Origin: Kitasatospora sp. NBC_01266
Lineage (GTDB): Bacteria; Actinomycetota; Actinomycetes; Streptomycetales; Streptomycetaceae
NCBI RefSeq assembly: GCF_036242395.1
Contig: NZ_CP108458.1
Coordinates: forward strand, 3,162,001-3,226,000
DNA length: 64,000 nt
Direction of reading: 5' to 3'
Below are positions 1 through 22,337 of the stretch, one piece after another. The position numbers and the translations under genes were made by a program. Below the pieces are notes generated by a model. It was given only the letters and a program-made list of their open reading frames with translations, ran no database searches and was not told the origin of the DNA. Numbering within the stretch: the first letter of the stretch is position 1; the number at the start of each line of letters is the position of its first letter.

Positions 1-103
1 ACTCCCCATCTCAGCGCACGGTACCGGTCGCGCGACCTGAGAGGGTTTTACCACCCCTGGCTGGGAGTGAGATCACAATCCACGGTATTGCCGAGACACT
101 TCG

Positions 104-382
104 TCACCGACCCATCGGGGGGCCGTCGGGCAGCCACTCCAGCGGCGGCCCCAGCCGCTCGGGCCGCCGACTGAGCAGCTCGATCTCCCAGTCGTCCCAG
201 TCGTACCCCCGGATGAACTCCGGGTCGACCGCCAGGCCGTACCCGTGCGGCCAGGGCTCGTCCCGGGTCGGCAGCGGCACCCCGAACTGCCCGGCCCCGG
301 CGGTGCCCAGCAGGATCAGCAGGTGGTCCAGGAACCGGACGACGAGGATCCGCCCGCCGGCGGAACCGCCGAACAGCGACAT
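104..382 (-). CDS. Small hypothetical protein at the end of the polyketide operon
   Basis: A 92-residue protein that I do not recognise. It has a short hydrophobic N-terminal half (roughly residues 10-32, rich in Leu, Val and Gly) and an acidic, Trp-rich C-terminal half that includes YDWDDWEIELL near residue 60. No signal peptide or known catalytic motif is visible. The start ATG lies 15 bp after the stop of the stand-alone AT gene, on the same strand, so it is probably the last gene of the operon. Codon composition looks like a real high-GC gene. The upstream GGGGA is a weak ribosome site. Function unknown; a partner or tailoring protein is only a guess from position. Confidence 0.55.
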   Translation of the reverse strand: MSLFGGSAGGRILVVRFLDHLLILLGTAGAGQFGVPLPTRDEPWPHGYGLAVDPEFIRGYDWDDWEIELLSRRPERLGPPLEWLPDGPPMGR

Positions 383-397
383 CGGTCCCCGCCCCCG

Positions 398-1393
398 TCA
401 GGCCGGCACCGCGACCGGGCGGCCGGCGGTGAGTTCGGCGGCCAGTTCGGCGAGTTGCCCGGCGGTGCCGGCCGGGCCCCGGCAGGCGTTGAACACCTGG
501 ATGCCGTGCTCCCCGGCCAGTGGCTCCAGCAGCCGGGAGAGCACCGGCCTGGGCCCGACCTCGACGATCCGGGTGGCGCCCAGCGCGAGCAGCGCGTCGA
601 TCCCGTCGGCGAACCGGACGGTGGCGCTGACGTGCCGCACCCAGTAGTCGGCGCCCAACTCCTCGGCGGCCAGCGCCCGGCCGAGCACGGTGGAGACCAG
701 CGGGGTGCCGGCCGGCCGGTGCTCGACGGTGCGGGCGACGGCGCCGAACTCGGCCAGCATCGGGGCCATCAGCGGCGAGTGGAAGGCGTGCGATACCCGC
801 AGCCTGGTCGCCTTGATCCCGTGCCCGGCCAACTGCTCGCGGATCTCGTCCAGTTGCCCGCCGTCGCCGGAGAGCACCACCTCCGCGCGGCTGTTCACGG
901 CGGCGGTGCCGACCAGCGGGTGCGCCGGGATCAGTTCGAGCACCTCCGCCTCGCTCGCCTTGACCGCCAGCATCGCGCCGCCCTCGGGCAGCAGTTCCAT
1001 GCCCTGGGCGCGGGCGGTGACCAGCCGGGCGGCGTCGTCCAGGCTCAGCGCGCCGCTCAGCACCGCGGCGGCGAACTCGCCGATGCTGTGGCCGAGCAGC
1101 AGCCCGGGGCGCACCCCGAGGTCGCCCAGCGTGGCGCCGAGCGCGTAGCCGATCGCGAAGAGCACCGGCTGGGCGTACCCGGTGCGGTTGATCAGCGGGT
1201 CGGCGTCGCGGACGAAGTCGATCACCGAGCGCTCAAGGCCGGGCCGCAGCGCGGCGTCCGCCTGCTCCAGATGGCGGCGGTAGGCGGGGCTGGAGCTGTA
1301 GAGGCCGGCGGTCATCCGCGGTTGCTGACTGCCCTGGCCGGTGAAGACGAAGGCGGTCTCGGGGGAAGCGGGCACGGTGGTACTCCTCTCCAT
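398..1393 (-). CDS. Stand-alone malonyl-CoA acyltransferase (probable trans-AT)
   Basis: A free-standing acyltransferase of about 331 residues that would load an extender unit onto ACP domains lacking a built-in AT. Visible motifs are the N-terminal GQGSQ, the nucleophile loop GHSIGE near residue 102, and HAFHS near residue 200. HAFHS at this position is the usual signature for malonyl-CoA in type I PKS ATs (methylmalonyl ATs have YASH). It sits directly downstream of the thioesterase and of two PKS modules with no AT, so I infer that it serves them. It could instead resemble a FabD, but its sequence and place are PKS-like. Start: ATG at 1393, or GTG at 1375 (325 aa); each has its own GAGAGGAG ribosome site. 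Confidence 0.88.
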   Translation of the reverse strand: MERSTTVPASPETAFVFTGQGSQQPRMTAGLYSSSPAYRRHLEQADAALRPGLERSVIDFVRDADPLINRTGYAQPVLFAIGYALGATLGDLGVRPGLLLGHSIGEFAAAVLSGALSLDDAARLVTARAQGMELLPEGGAMLAVKASEAEVLELIPAHPLVGTAAVNSRAEVVLSGDGGQLDEIREQLAGHGIKATRLRVSHAFHSPLMAPMLAEFGAVARTVEHRPAGTPLVSTVLGRALAAEELGADYWVRHVSATVRFADGIDALLALGATRIVEVGPRPVLSRLLEPLAGEHGIQVFNACRGPAGTAGQLAELAAELTAGRPVAVPA

Positions 1394-1408
1394 GGTGGTA
1401 CTCCTCTC
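1373..1408 (-). promoter_or_regulatory. Tandemly duplicated ribosome-site/start unit of the AT gene
   Basis: Read on the minus strand, the unit GAGAGGAGTACCACC followed by a start codon occurs twice in a row: the first ends in ATG (1393-1391), the second in GTG (1375-1373). Both starts are in frame with the AT, so translation can begin at either one. The second Shine-Dalgarno lies inside the first five codons of the longer form. Confidence 0.8.
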
Positions 1409-1440
1409 GGGGAACGGAACAGCGGGAAGCGGCGGGGCGT

Positions 1441-2205
1441 TCAGGCGCGGCTCGCGGCGCCCGCGAGCCGCGCCGAGGCCTCGGCGACCAGCGCCCTGGT
1501 GAAGTCCGGGAAGGCCTGGCCGAGGAAGTAGAAGTGGCCGCCGGGGAAGAGCCGGTGGCGGAACTCCGCGCTGGTCTCCCGGGCCCAGCCGGCCAGCATG
1601 AACTCCGGCGCCCACGGGTCGATGTCGCCGCCGAAGGCGGTCACCGGGGCGGTCAGCGGGACGCGGTCGGGGTCGGGGCTGTAGGACTCGACGGCGCGCA
1701 GGTCCGCCCGGGTCAGCCGGAGGAACCGTTCGACGAACTCCGGCACCTCGTGGATCCGGTCGGGCGTGCCGCCCATCGCCAGCAGCTGGCCCAGCAGCCG
1801 CTCGTCGTCCAGCTCGTAGAGCCGGCGCCGCACCCGCGCCTGGTAGCTCGGCCCGGCCCGACCCGAGACGCCGACCCAGCCGGGCCGCCGGCCCGCCGCC
1901 TCCAGCCGGCGGGCCAGCTCGACGGCCACCAGCGAGCCGTAGCTGTGCCCGAAGAGCGCGAACGGCGCGTCCAGCCAGGGCTGGACGTCCTCCCAGACGG
2001 TGTCGAGCACCGCGGGCATGGCGGTCAGCGGCTCCTGGCGGCTGCGCTTGCCCCGGCCCGGCAGGTCGATCAGCACCAGGTCCCAGTCCTCGGGCAGTTG
2101 CCGGGCCATCGGCCAGTAGACGCCCGAGGAGCCACCGGCGTGGTGGAAGCCGAGCAGCCGCAGCGCGGGCCGCTCCACCGGGCGCGGCCGCACCCCGCTC
2201 CTCAC
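1441..2205 (-). CDS. Type II thioesterase of the PKS cluster
   Basis: A discrete alpha/beta-hydrolase of 254 residues, the usual length for editing thioesterases that free stalled or wrongly primed ACPs. Motifs: FHHAGGS near residue 22, LPGRGKR, the nucleophile elbow GHSYGS near residue 85, an Asp in GGDIDPW near 197 and a His in GGHFYF near 222, giving a complete Ser-Asp-His triad. The GTG start overlaps the stop of the upstream PKS gene by four bases (GTGA), so the two are translationally coupled. Acetate-eliminating enzymes of tetronate pathways are also alpha/beta-hydrolases, but this sequence reads as a classic type II thioesterase. Release of the final product by this protein is unlikely. 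Confidence 0.9.
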   Translation of the reverse strand: MRSGVRPRPVERPALRLLGFHHAGGSSGVYWPMARQLPEDWDLVLIDLPGRGKRSRQEPLTAMPAVLDTVWEDVQPWLDAPFALFGHSYGSLVAVELARRLEAAGRRPGWVGVSGRAGPSYQARVRRRLYELDDERLLGQLLAMGGTPDRIHEVPEFVERFLRLTRADLRAVESYSPDPDRVPLTAPVTAFGGDIDPWAPEFMLAGWARETSAEFRHRLFPGGHFYFLGQAFPDFTRALVAEASARLAGAASRA

Positions 2206-4610
2206 GCGCTGCGCCGCTCACTCGCGGCGGCGACCAGCACGCCACCGGAGAGGATGTGGTCGCCCAGCCGCTCGAAGAGTTCGCCCAAGGTGATCTCCTC
2301 CAGGAAGTCGTCCAGCGGGACCTCGATCTGGTAGGCCTCCTCGATCCGCAGGGTCAGCTGCATCGCGATGAAGGAGTCGCCGCCCAGCTCCAGGAAGCTC
2401 TCGCCCTCGGCCAGGTCCTCCTCGGCCTGCATCAGGGTGCGCAGCGCCTGGTGCAGGAAGGCGCTGACCGCGGCGCGGTCGGCGGCCCGCACCGCGGGGA
2501 CGGCGGTCGGCGCCGGGCCGCCGGCCGGGGCCCGGTCCGGGGCGGCGGCCCGCTCCTCGATCCAGAGCCGGCGGCGGCGGAACGGATAGGTCGGCAGGTC
2601 GCCGGCCGCCCGCGCGCCGGTGGGGCGCAGCGCGTCCAGCCGCAGTTCGGCGCCGGCCGCGAAGAGCGCGCCGAGCGCGGCCGGCAGCAGCTCCACCGCC
2701 TGGGCCGGCTCGTCGCCGGTGAGCGGCAGGCTGCCGCCGTCCCACTTGAGCAGCGCGTCCACCTCCTGGTTCTGGTCCGCCGCGCCGGGCCGCACCTTGA
2801 GCCCGAACTGGCGCAGGATCTCGGCCAGCTGCTCGTCCGCCCGGCCCGGCCCGGTGATCAGCTCCGGGTAGGCGGCGGTCAGTTCGGCCACCGAGGCGGC
2901 GAGCCGGGTGGCGCCCCGCACCGCGCTCAGGGTGACCGTCAGCCGGGCCGGCTTGAGTTCGCGCACGCCGTGCTCGGCCGCCGCGAGCAGCCGGCCGGCC
3001 AGTTCGGCACCGCTGTGCCCGGTCACCGCGATCCGGAACTCGAAGGCGGTGCGCCCGGCCCGCAGGGTGTGGCAGGCGGCGGCCAGGTCGGCTGCCTTGG
3101 TGCGGCCCAGGTGGCCGGCGGCCAGCGAGACCAGCTCGGCCAGGCTCTCCTCGTGCTTGGCGGAGAGGGTGACCAGCTCCAGCCGCCCGCCGCCGGCACT
3201 CGGCTGCGGCTCGGCCGGCTGGTAGGCCTCCAGCACCACGTGCGCGTTGGTGCCGCTCATCCCGAAGGCGCTCAGGCCCGCCACCTTGCGCTGGTAGCCG
3301 GTCGGCCAGTCGCGGCTCTCCCGGGGCACCGCGACGTTGATCCGGCTCCACGGGATCAGCGTGTTCAGCTCGCCGTCGGCCTCGCTCAGCGCGGCCGGGA
3401 TCCGGCCGTGCTTCAGCATCAGCACCACCTTGATCAGGCCGGCCAGCCCGGCGGCGGCCTCCAGGTGGCCGATCCGGGACTTCACGCTGCCGGTGAGCAG
3501 CGGTTCCTGACGGTCCGTCACTCCGCTGCCGACCACCGCGTCCAGCGCGCCGACCTCGATCGGGTCGCCGAGCGAGGTGCCGGTGCCGTGCGCCTCCACG
3601 TAGCCGACCTCGGCGGCGGCCACCCCGGCGTCAGCCAGCGCGGCCCGCAGCACCTCCTGCTGGGCCGGGCCGTTGGGCACGGTCAGGCCCGAGGAGGCGC
3701 CGTCGTGGTTGACGGCGGTGCCGCGCAGCACCGCGAGGATCGGACGGCCCTCGCGCTCGGCCTCGTCCAGGCGCATCAGCAGCACCATGCCGACGCCCTC
3801 GCCCCGGCCGTAGCCGTCGGCGGCGGCGGTGAAGGTCTTGGACCGGCCGTCCGGGGCCAGTGCCTTGTTCTGGCAGAGCGAGACCATCAGGTCCGGCGAG
3901 AGGATCAGGTTGGCGCCGCCGACCAGCGCGTAGCGGCACTCGCCCTGCCGCAGGCTGCGGGTGGCCAGGTGCAGCGCGACCAGCGAGGAGGAGCAGGCGG
4001 TGTCCACGCTGATCGCGGGCCCGGACAGGCCCAGCACGTAGGAGACCCGCCCGGCGGCCATCGAGTGGCCGCCGCCGGTGCCGTAGTAGGGGTCGATGCC
4101 GCTCTTGTCGTCCGGGTGGGCCATCCGCTGGACGTACTCGGAGGTCATCATGCCGACGAAGACCCCGGCTTTCAGCCGGTCCTGGCGGCGCACCGGCAGC
4201 CCGGCCCGCTCCATCACCTCCCAGCCGGTCTCCAGCAGCAGCCGCTGCTGCGGGTCCAGCGCGGTGGCCTCGCGCTGCGAGATCCCGAAGAAGCCCGCGT
4301 CGAAGCCGGCGATGTCGCTCAGGAAGCCGGCCCGCCGCACGTAGGAGCGGCCGAGCTGGTCGGGCCGCTCGTCGTAGACGGCGCGCAGGCCCGGACGTTC
4401 CTCGGGGATCTCGCTGAGCGCGTCCTGCTCGCCGAGCAGGAAGTCCCAGTACGACTCGGGGGTGGTCAGTCCGCCGGGCAGCCGCAGCGCGGTGGAGACC
4501 ACGGCGAGCGGGGCGTTGCGCTGCTCCTCCAGTTCGGTGATCCGGGCCTTGAGCCGGCGGGTGAGTCTGTGCTGCTCCTGCAGCAGGGCGCGGTACTCGT
4601 CCGTTTGCAT
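2202..4610 (-). CDS. Type I PKS, KS-(AT lost)-ACP, last module
   Basis: An 802-residue single-module synthase. A charged N-terminal helix (residues 1-32) looks like a coiled-coil docking element. The ketosynthase covers about residues 33-460, with the catalytic Cys in DTACSSSL near 205, EAHGTGT near 340 and GHLEAAAG near 380. Where an AT should follow there is only a short divergent stretch (about 470-690) that ends in LPTYPFRRRRLW, the typical post-AT linker. The ACP is at about 705-790, with the phosphopantetheine Ser in LGGDSF near 745. There is no KR, DH, ER or TE. The product on this ACP should therefore be an unreduced beta-ketoacyl thioester. The AT was presumably deleted and is supplied in trans by the AT gene at 398-1393. 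The ATG has AGGAAG upstream and lies 11 bp after the previous PKS gene. Confidence 0.92.
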   Translation of the reverse strand: MQTDEYRALLQEQHRLTRRLKARITELEEQRNAPLAVVSTALRLPGGLTTPESYWDFLLGEQDALSEIPEERPGLRAVYDERPDQLGRSYVRRAGFLSDIAGFDAGFFGISQREATALDPQQRLLLETGWEVMERAGLPVRRQDRLKAGVFVGMMTSEYVQRMAHPDDKSGIDPYYGTGGGHSMAAGRVSYVLGLSGPAISVDTACSSSLVALHLATRSLRQGECRYALVGGANLILSPDLMVSLCQNKALAPDGRSKTFTAAADGYGRGEGVGMVLLMRLDEAEREGRPILAVLRGTAVNHDGASSGLTVPNGPAQQEVLRAALADAGVAAAEVGYVEAHGTGTSLGDPIEVGALDAVVGSGVTDRQEPLLTGSVKSRIGHLEAAAGLAGLIKVVLMLKHGRIPAALSEADGELNTLIPWSRINVAVPRESRDWPTGYQRKVAGLSAFGMSGTNAHVVLEAYQPAEPQPSAGGGRLELVTLSAKHEESLAELVSLAAGHLGRTKAADLAAACHTLRAGRTAFEFRIAVTGHSGAELAGRLLAAAEHGVRELKPARLTVTLSAVRGATRLAASVAELTAAYPELITGPGRADEQLAEILRQFGLKVRPGAADQNQEVDALLKWDGGSLPLTGDEPAQAVELLPAALGALFAAGAELRLDALRPTGARAAGDLPTYPFRRRRLWIEERAAAPDRAPAGGPAPTAVPAVRAADRAAVSAFLHQALRTLMQAEEDLAEGESFLELGGDSFIAMQLTLRIEEAYQIEVPLDDFLEEITLGELFERLGDHILSGGVLVAAASERRSA

Positions 4611-4621
4611 CTCTTCCTACC

Positions 4622-13660
<9,039 letters not shown>

Positions 13661-13749
13661 GGGATCCGTTCCTCGTGACAGGGAAGTGGAAAAGGCCCGG
13701 GGCCGGTGCGACCACCCGGGTTGCCCCCAGGTGGTCGCACCGACGCTCG

Positions 13750-19998
<6,249 letters not shown>

Positions 19999-20049
19999 CT
20001 CGGTCAACCTCAAGTCAGTGAAGGGGAACGATTCCTGGGGCACCGCTAC

Positions 20050-20070
20050 GTTCTGACGAACCGCCAGAAC
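20050..20070. promoter_or_regulatory. Inverted repeat ahead of the reducing PKS gene
   Basis: GTTCTG and CAGAAC arms (6 bp) are separated by nine bases in the 76-bp gap between the monooxygenase stop and the PKS start. It could be a weak hairpin that tunes readthrough or a protein site. The stem is short, so this is tentative. Confidence 0.3.
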
Positions 20071-20074
20071 CGGA

Positions 20075-21328
20075 TCAGGCGACGGCGCGGGCGGCGCTCT
20101 GCCGGGCGCCGGTGCGCAGGTCCACCGGGTCGATCGGGTGCGGGGCGTTGATCACCTTCCCGAAGACCTTGTACTTGATCGGCAGCGCGTTCAGCGCGCT
20201 GTACCGGGCCCGGCGGGCCCAGACCGCGAACGGGGTGTCCGCGCCGAGCGCCGCCTCCTGGATCCGCTGGTAGCGGGTGACCTGGGCCTTGTGCGCCTTG
20301 CGGTCCGCCACGAAGGCGTCGAACTCGGCGGCCTGGAGCTGCTGGTGGGACTTCTTCAGGGACCTGGCGATCACCGGGGCGACGCAGACCACGTCCTGGA
20401 TGGCGAGGTTGACGCCCTGGCCGAGGATCGGGGTGACGGTGTGCGAGGCGTCGCCGATCAGCACCAGGCCGTCGCGCGCCCACTGGTCCAGCTCCGCGGT
20501 GAAGATCTCCAGGAAGCTGGTGTCGTCGAAGGAGGTCAGGTACTCGTCCAGCAGCGGCCGCAGCCGCGGGTCGATCGCGGCGATGCCCTCGCGGAAGGCG
20601 TCGAAGCCCTGCTTGCGCACGTCGCCGAGCCCGCGCTTGGGCAGGTTGTGCCCGATCCGCAGGAAGTCGGGGAAGGTCGGCAGCACCACCAGGTGCTTGT
20701 CCTGGTTGACCACCAGCTGGGCCTGGTGGCCCCAGTCGGCCGGGCGCGGCAGCTTGAAGGAGAGGAAGTCGCGGCCCATCGGGGTGATGGTGGCCGCCAG
20801 GCCCGCGGCCTTGCGGACCTTGGAGAACCGCCCGTCCGCGCCGACCACCAGCCGCGAGCGCACCTCCACCCGGGCGCCGTCGGCGAGCTTGAGCACCCCG
20901 CCCAGGATCTGGCCGCCCTGCTCGATCAGGCCGGTGCAGTTGGTGCTGGACGCGTAGTGGTAGCCCGGCTCGGCCAGCGCGGCCTGCTGGAAGATGCCGA
21001 TCAGCGCGGGCTGCGGGATGTCGATCGGCAGCACCCCGATCGGGAACTTCGCGTAGTCGATGGTGAAGACCTGGCGGCCCTCCATCCGCATGGTCACGGA
21101 CCGGGTCTCCAGGTAGCCGTGCTCCTTCAGCGCGGCGTCGAAGCCGAGCCGGCGCAGCGTCACGGCCGAGGGCGCGGCCAGCGTCTCGCCGCGGAAGTCG
21201 CGCTCCAGGCTGCTCTGCTTCTCCACGTGCAGCACCTCGATGCCGCGCCGGGCCAGCAGGCAGCCCAGCAGGGCGCCGGCCGGACCGCCGCCGACGATCA
21301 GCACATCCACAGTGGTCGGGACGGTCAT
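20075..21328 (-). CDS. FAD-dependent monooxygenase
   Basis: A 417-residue flavoprotein of the UbiH / p-hydroxybenzoate hydroxylase fold. The N-terminal dinucleotide-binding motif GGGPAG is at residues 13-18, VVGADGRFSKVRKAAG lies mid-protein, and the second FAD motif GDASHTVTPILGQGVN starts near residue 288. It probably hydroxylates or oxidises the polyketide or an intermediate at the expense of NAD(P)H. The ATG overlaps the stop of the acyltransferase gene by four bases (ATGA), tying it to the tetronate cassette. The substrate is unknown. It occupies the place where an acetate-eliminating dehydratase is often found in tetronate clusters, but its sequence is plainly a flavin enzyme. Confidence 0.88.
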   Translation of the reverse strand: MTVPTTVDVLIVGGGPAGALLGCLLARRGIEVLHVEKQSSLERDFRGETLAAPSAVTLRRLGFDAALKEHGYLETRSVTMRMEGRQVFTIDYAKFPIGVLPIDIPQPALIGIFQQAALAEPGYHYASSTNCTGLIEQGGQILGGVLKLADGARVEVRSRLVVGADGRFSKVRKAAGLAATITPMGRDFLSFKLPRPADWGHQAQLVVNQDKHLVVLPTFPDFLRIGHNLPKRGLGDVRKQGFDAFREGIAAIDPRLRPLLDEYLTSFDDTSFLEIFTAELDQWARDGLVLIGDASHTVTPILGQGVNLAIQDVVCVAPVIARSLKKSHQQLQAAEFDAFVADRKAHKAQVTRYQRIQEAALGADTPFAVWARRARYSALNALPIKYKVFGKVINAPHPIDPVDLRTGARQSAARAVA

Positions 21329-22086
21329 GGCATCTCCCAGTGCTCGAGCTTGTCCTTGGTGCGGGCGAGGAGTTCCGCGGCCAGCGCGCCGTCGAGGATG
21401 CGGTGGTCGAAGGTGAGCGAGAGGGTCAGCACGGGCGCGGCGACGATCCGCCCGTCGCGGACCACGGGTGTGTCGGCGATCCGGCCGATGCCGAAGCCGA
21501 GCGCGCCGGTGATCATCGGCAGGATCGAGCGGACCTGCTCGTGGCCGACCGAGGTGACCGAGAAGACGCCGCCCAGCTCGGTGCGGCGGCCCGGGTCCCG
21601 GGTGGCCAGCCGGTAGGCCAGCCAGGCCAGCGGCACCGGCAGCTTCGCCACCCGCAGCACGTTGCGGAACGGGCCCTCGGGGTCGGTGACTTCGGCGTCC
21701 TTGTAGCTGTCCAGCTCGGTCTGCAGCTCCAGCACCGAGCGGCGCTGGGCCGACTTGACGATGCCGGAGACCACGCACCGGGTGCCGTCCACCGTCTTGT
21801 CGAAGAGCACCTTGGCGTGCACCTCGTCCAGCACCGCCAGCTTCGGGCGCGCGGTGGAACCGGTGAGCACCGAGCGGGCCGGCGGGCAGTCGGCGATCAC
21901 GTCGGCGCCGGCCTTGACCACGAAGCTCGCGTAGCTGAGCTTGCCGCCGCTGGCCACCCGCGCCGCCTTGAGCCGGCTCGCGTCCACGTCCGCCACCAGG
22001 TGCACGTGGCAGGTGTTCCGGGCGTCGCGCAGGAAGGTGTAGGTGCCGCGTCTGGCGGCGGGGAACGCCGTGGTGACGGCGTTCAC
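21325..22086 (-). CDS. E2-type acyltransferase of the tetronate cassette
   Basis: A 253-residue protein with the catalytic fold of 2-oxoacid dehydrogenase E2 subunits / chloramphenicol acetyltransferase. The key motif DHRILDG lies near residue 229 and supplies the catalytic His. No lipoyl or subunit-binding domain is present, so it is a free acyltransferase. In known tetronate pathways (agglomerin and abyssomicin types) such an enzyme acetylates the hydroxymethyl group of the tetronate ring before acetate is eliminated. By order KASIII-FkbH-ACP-acyltransferase I infer the same role. The GTG start overlaps the ACP stop by four bases (GTGA). Confidence 0.87.
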   Translation of the reverse strand: MNAVTTAFPAARRGTYTFLRDARNTCHVHLVADVDASRLKAARVASGGKLSYASFVVKAGADVIADCPPARSVLTGSTARPKLAVLDEVHAKVLFDKTVDGTRCVVSGIVKSAQRRSVLELQTELDSYKDAEVTDPEGPFRNVLRVAKLPVPLAWLAYRLATRDPGRRTELGGVFSVTSVGHEQVRSILPMITGALGFGIGRIADTPVVRDGRIVAAPVLTLSLTFDHRILDGALAAELLARTKDKLEHWEMP

Positions 22087-22337
22087 CGGGCCACCTGGAC
22101 GTCGGCCACCAGGGCCGACAGGTCGGCCAGCAGCTCGGCCTTCATGAACCGGTCGTAGTCCACCGACTCGCCCAGCTCGCGCTCCAGGTAGACCAGCACC
22201 CGAAGGGCGTTCACCGAGTCCCACTCCTCGATGTCGGCCAGCGGCTGGTCCATCGACAGGCTCTCCTCGTCGAGGTCCAGCAGTTGGGCCACGACTTCCT
22301 TGACCACCTGGTCGGACGACAGCTGATCAGCTGACAC
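22083..22337 (-). CDS. Discrete acyl carrier protein for the glyceryl unit
   Basis: An 84-residue carrier protein with four predicted helices and the attachment Ser at residue 41 in EEWDSVNAL. It resembles the small ACPs encoded beside FkbH-like proteins, which carry the three-carbon glyceryl group. The GTG start lies 11 bases inside the end of the FkbH-like gene, and its stop overlaps the acyltransferase start, so all three are coupled in translation. In this setting it should deliver glyceryl thioester to the FabH-like enzyme for ring formation. Confidence 0.9.
   Translation of the reverse strand: MSADQLSSDQVVKEVVAQLLDLDEESLSMDQPLADIEEWDSVNALRVLVYLERELGESVDYDRFMKAELLADLSALVADVQVAR

Noticed and set aside
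398..2245. A 615-aa frame joining the AT with a long Arg/Ala-rich N-terminus
   Set aside because: The extra part is antisense-like low-complexity sequence overlapping the thioesterase gene. The real start is at the duplicated ribosome sites near 1393.
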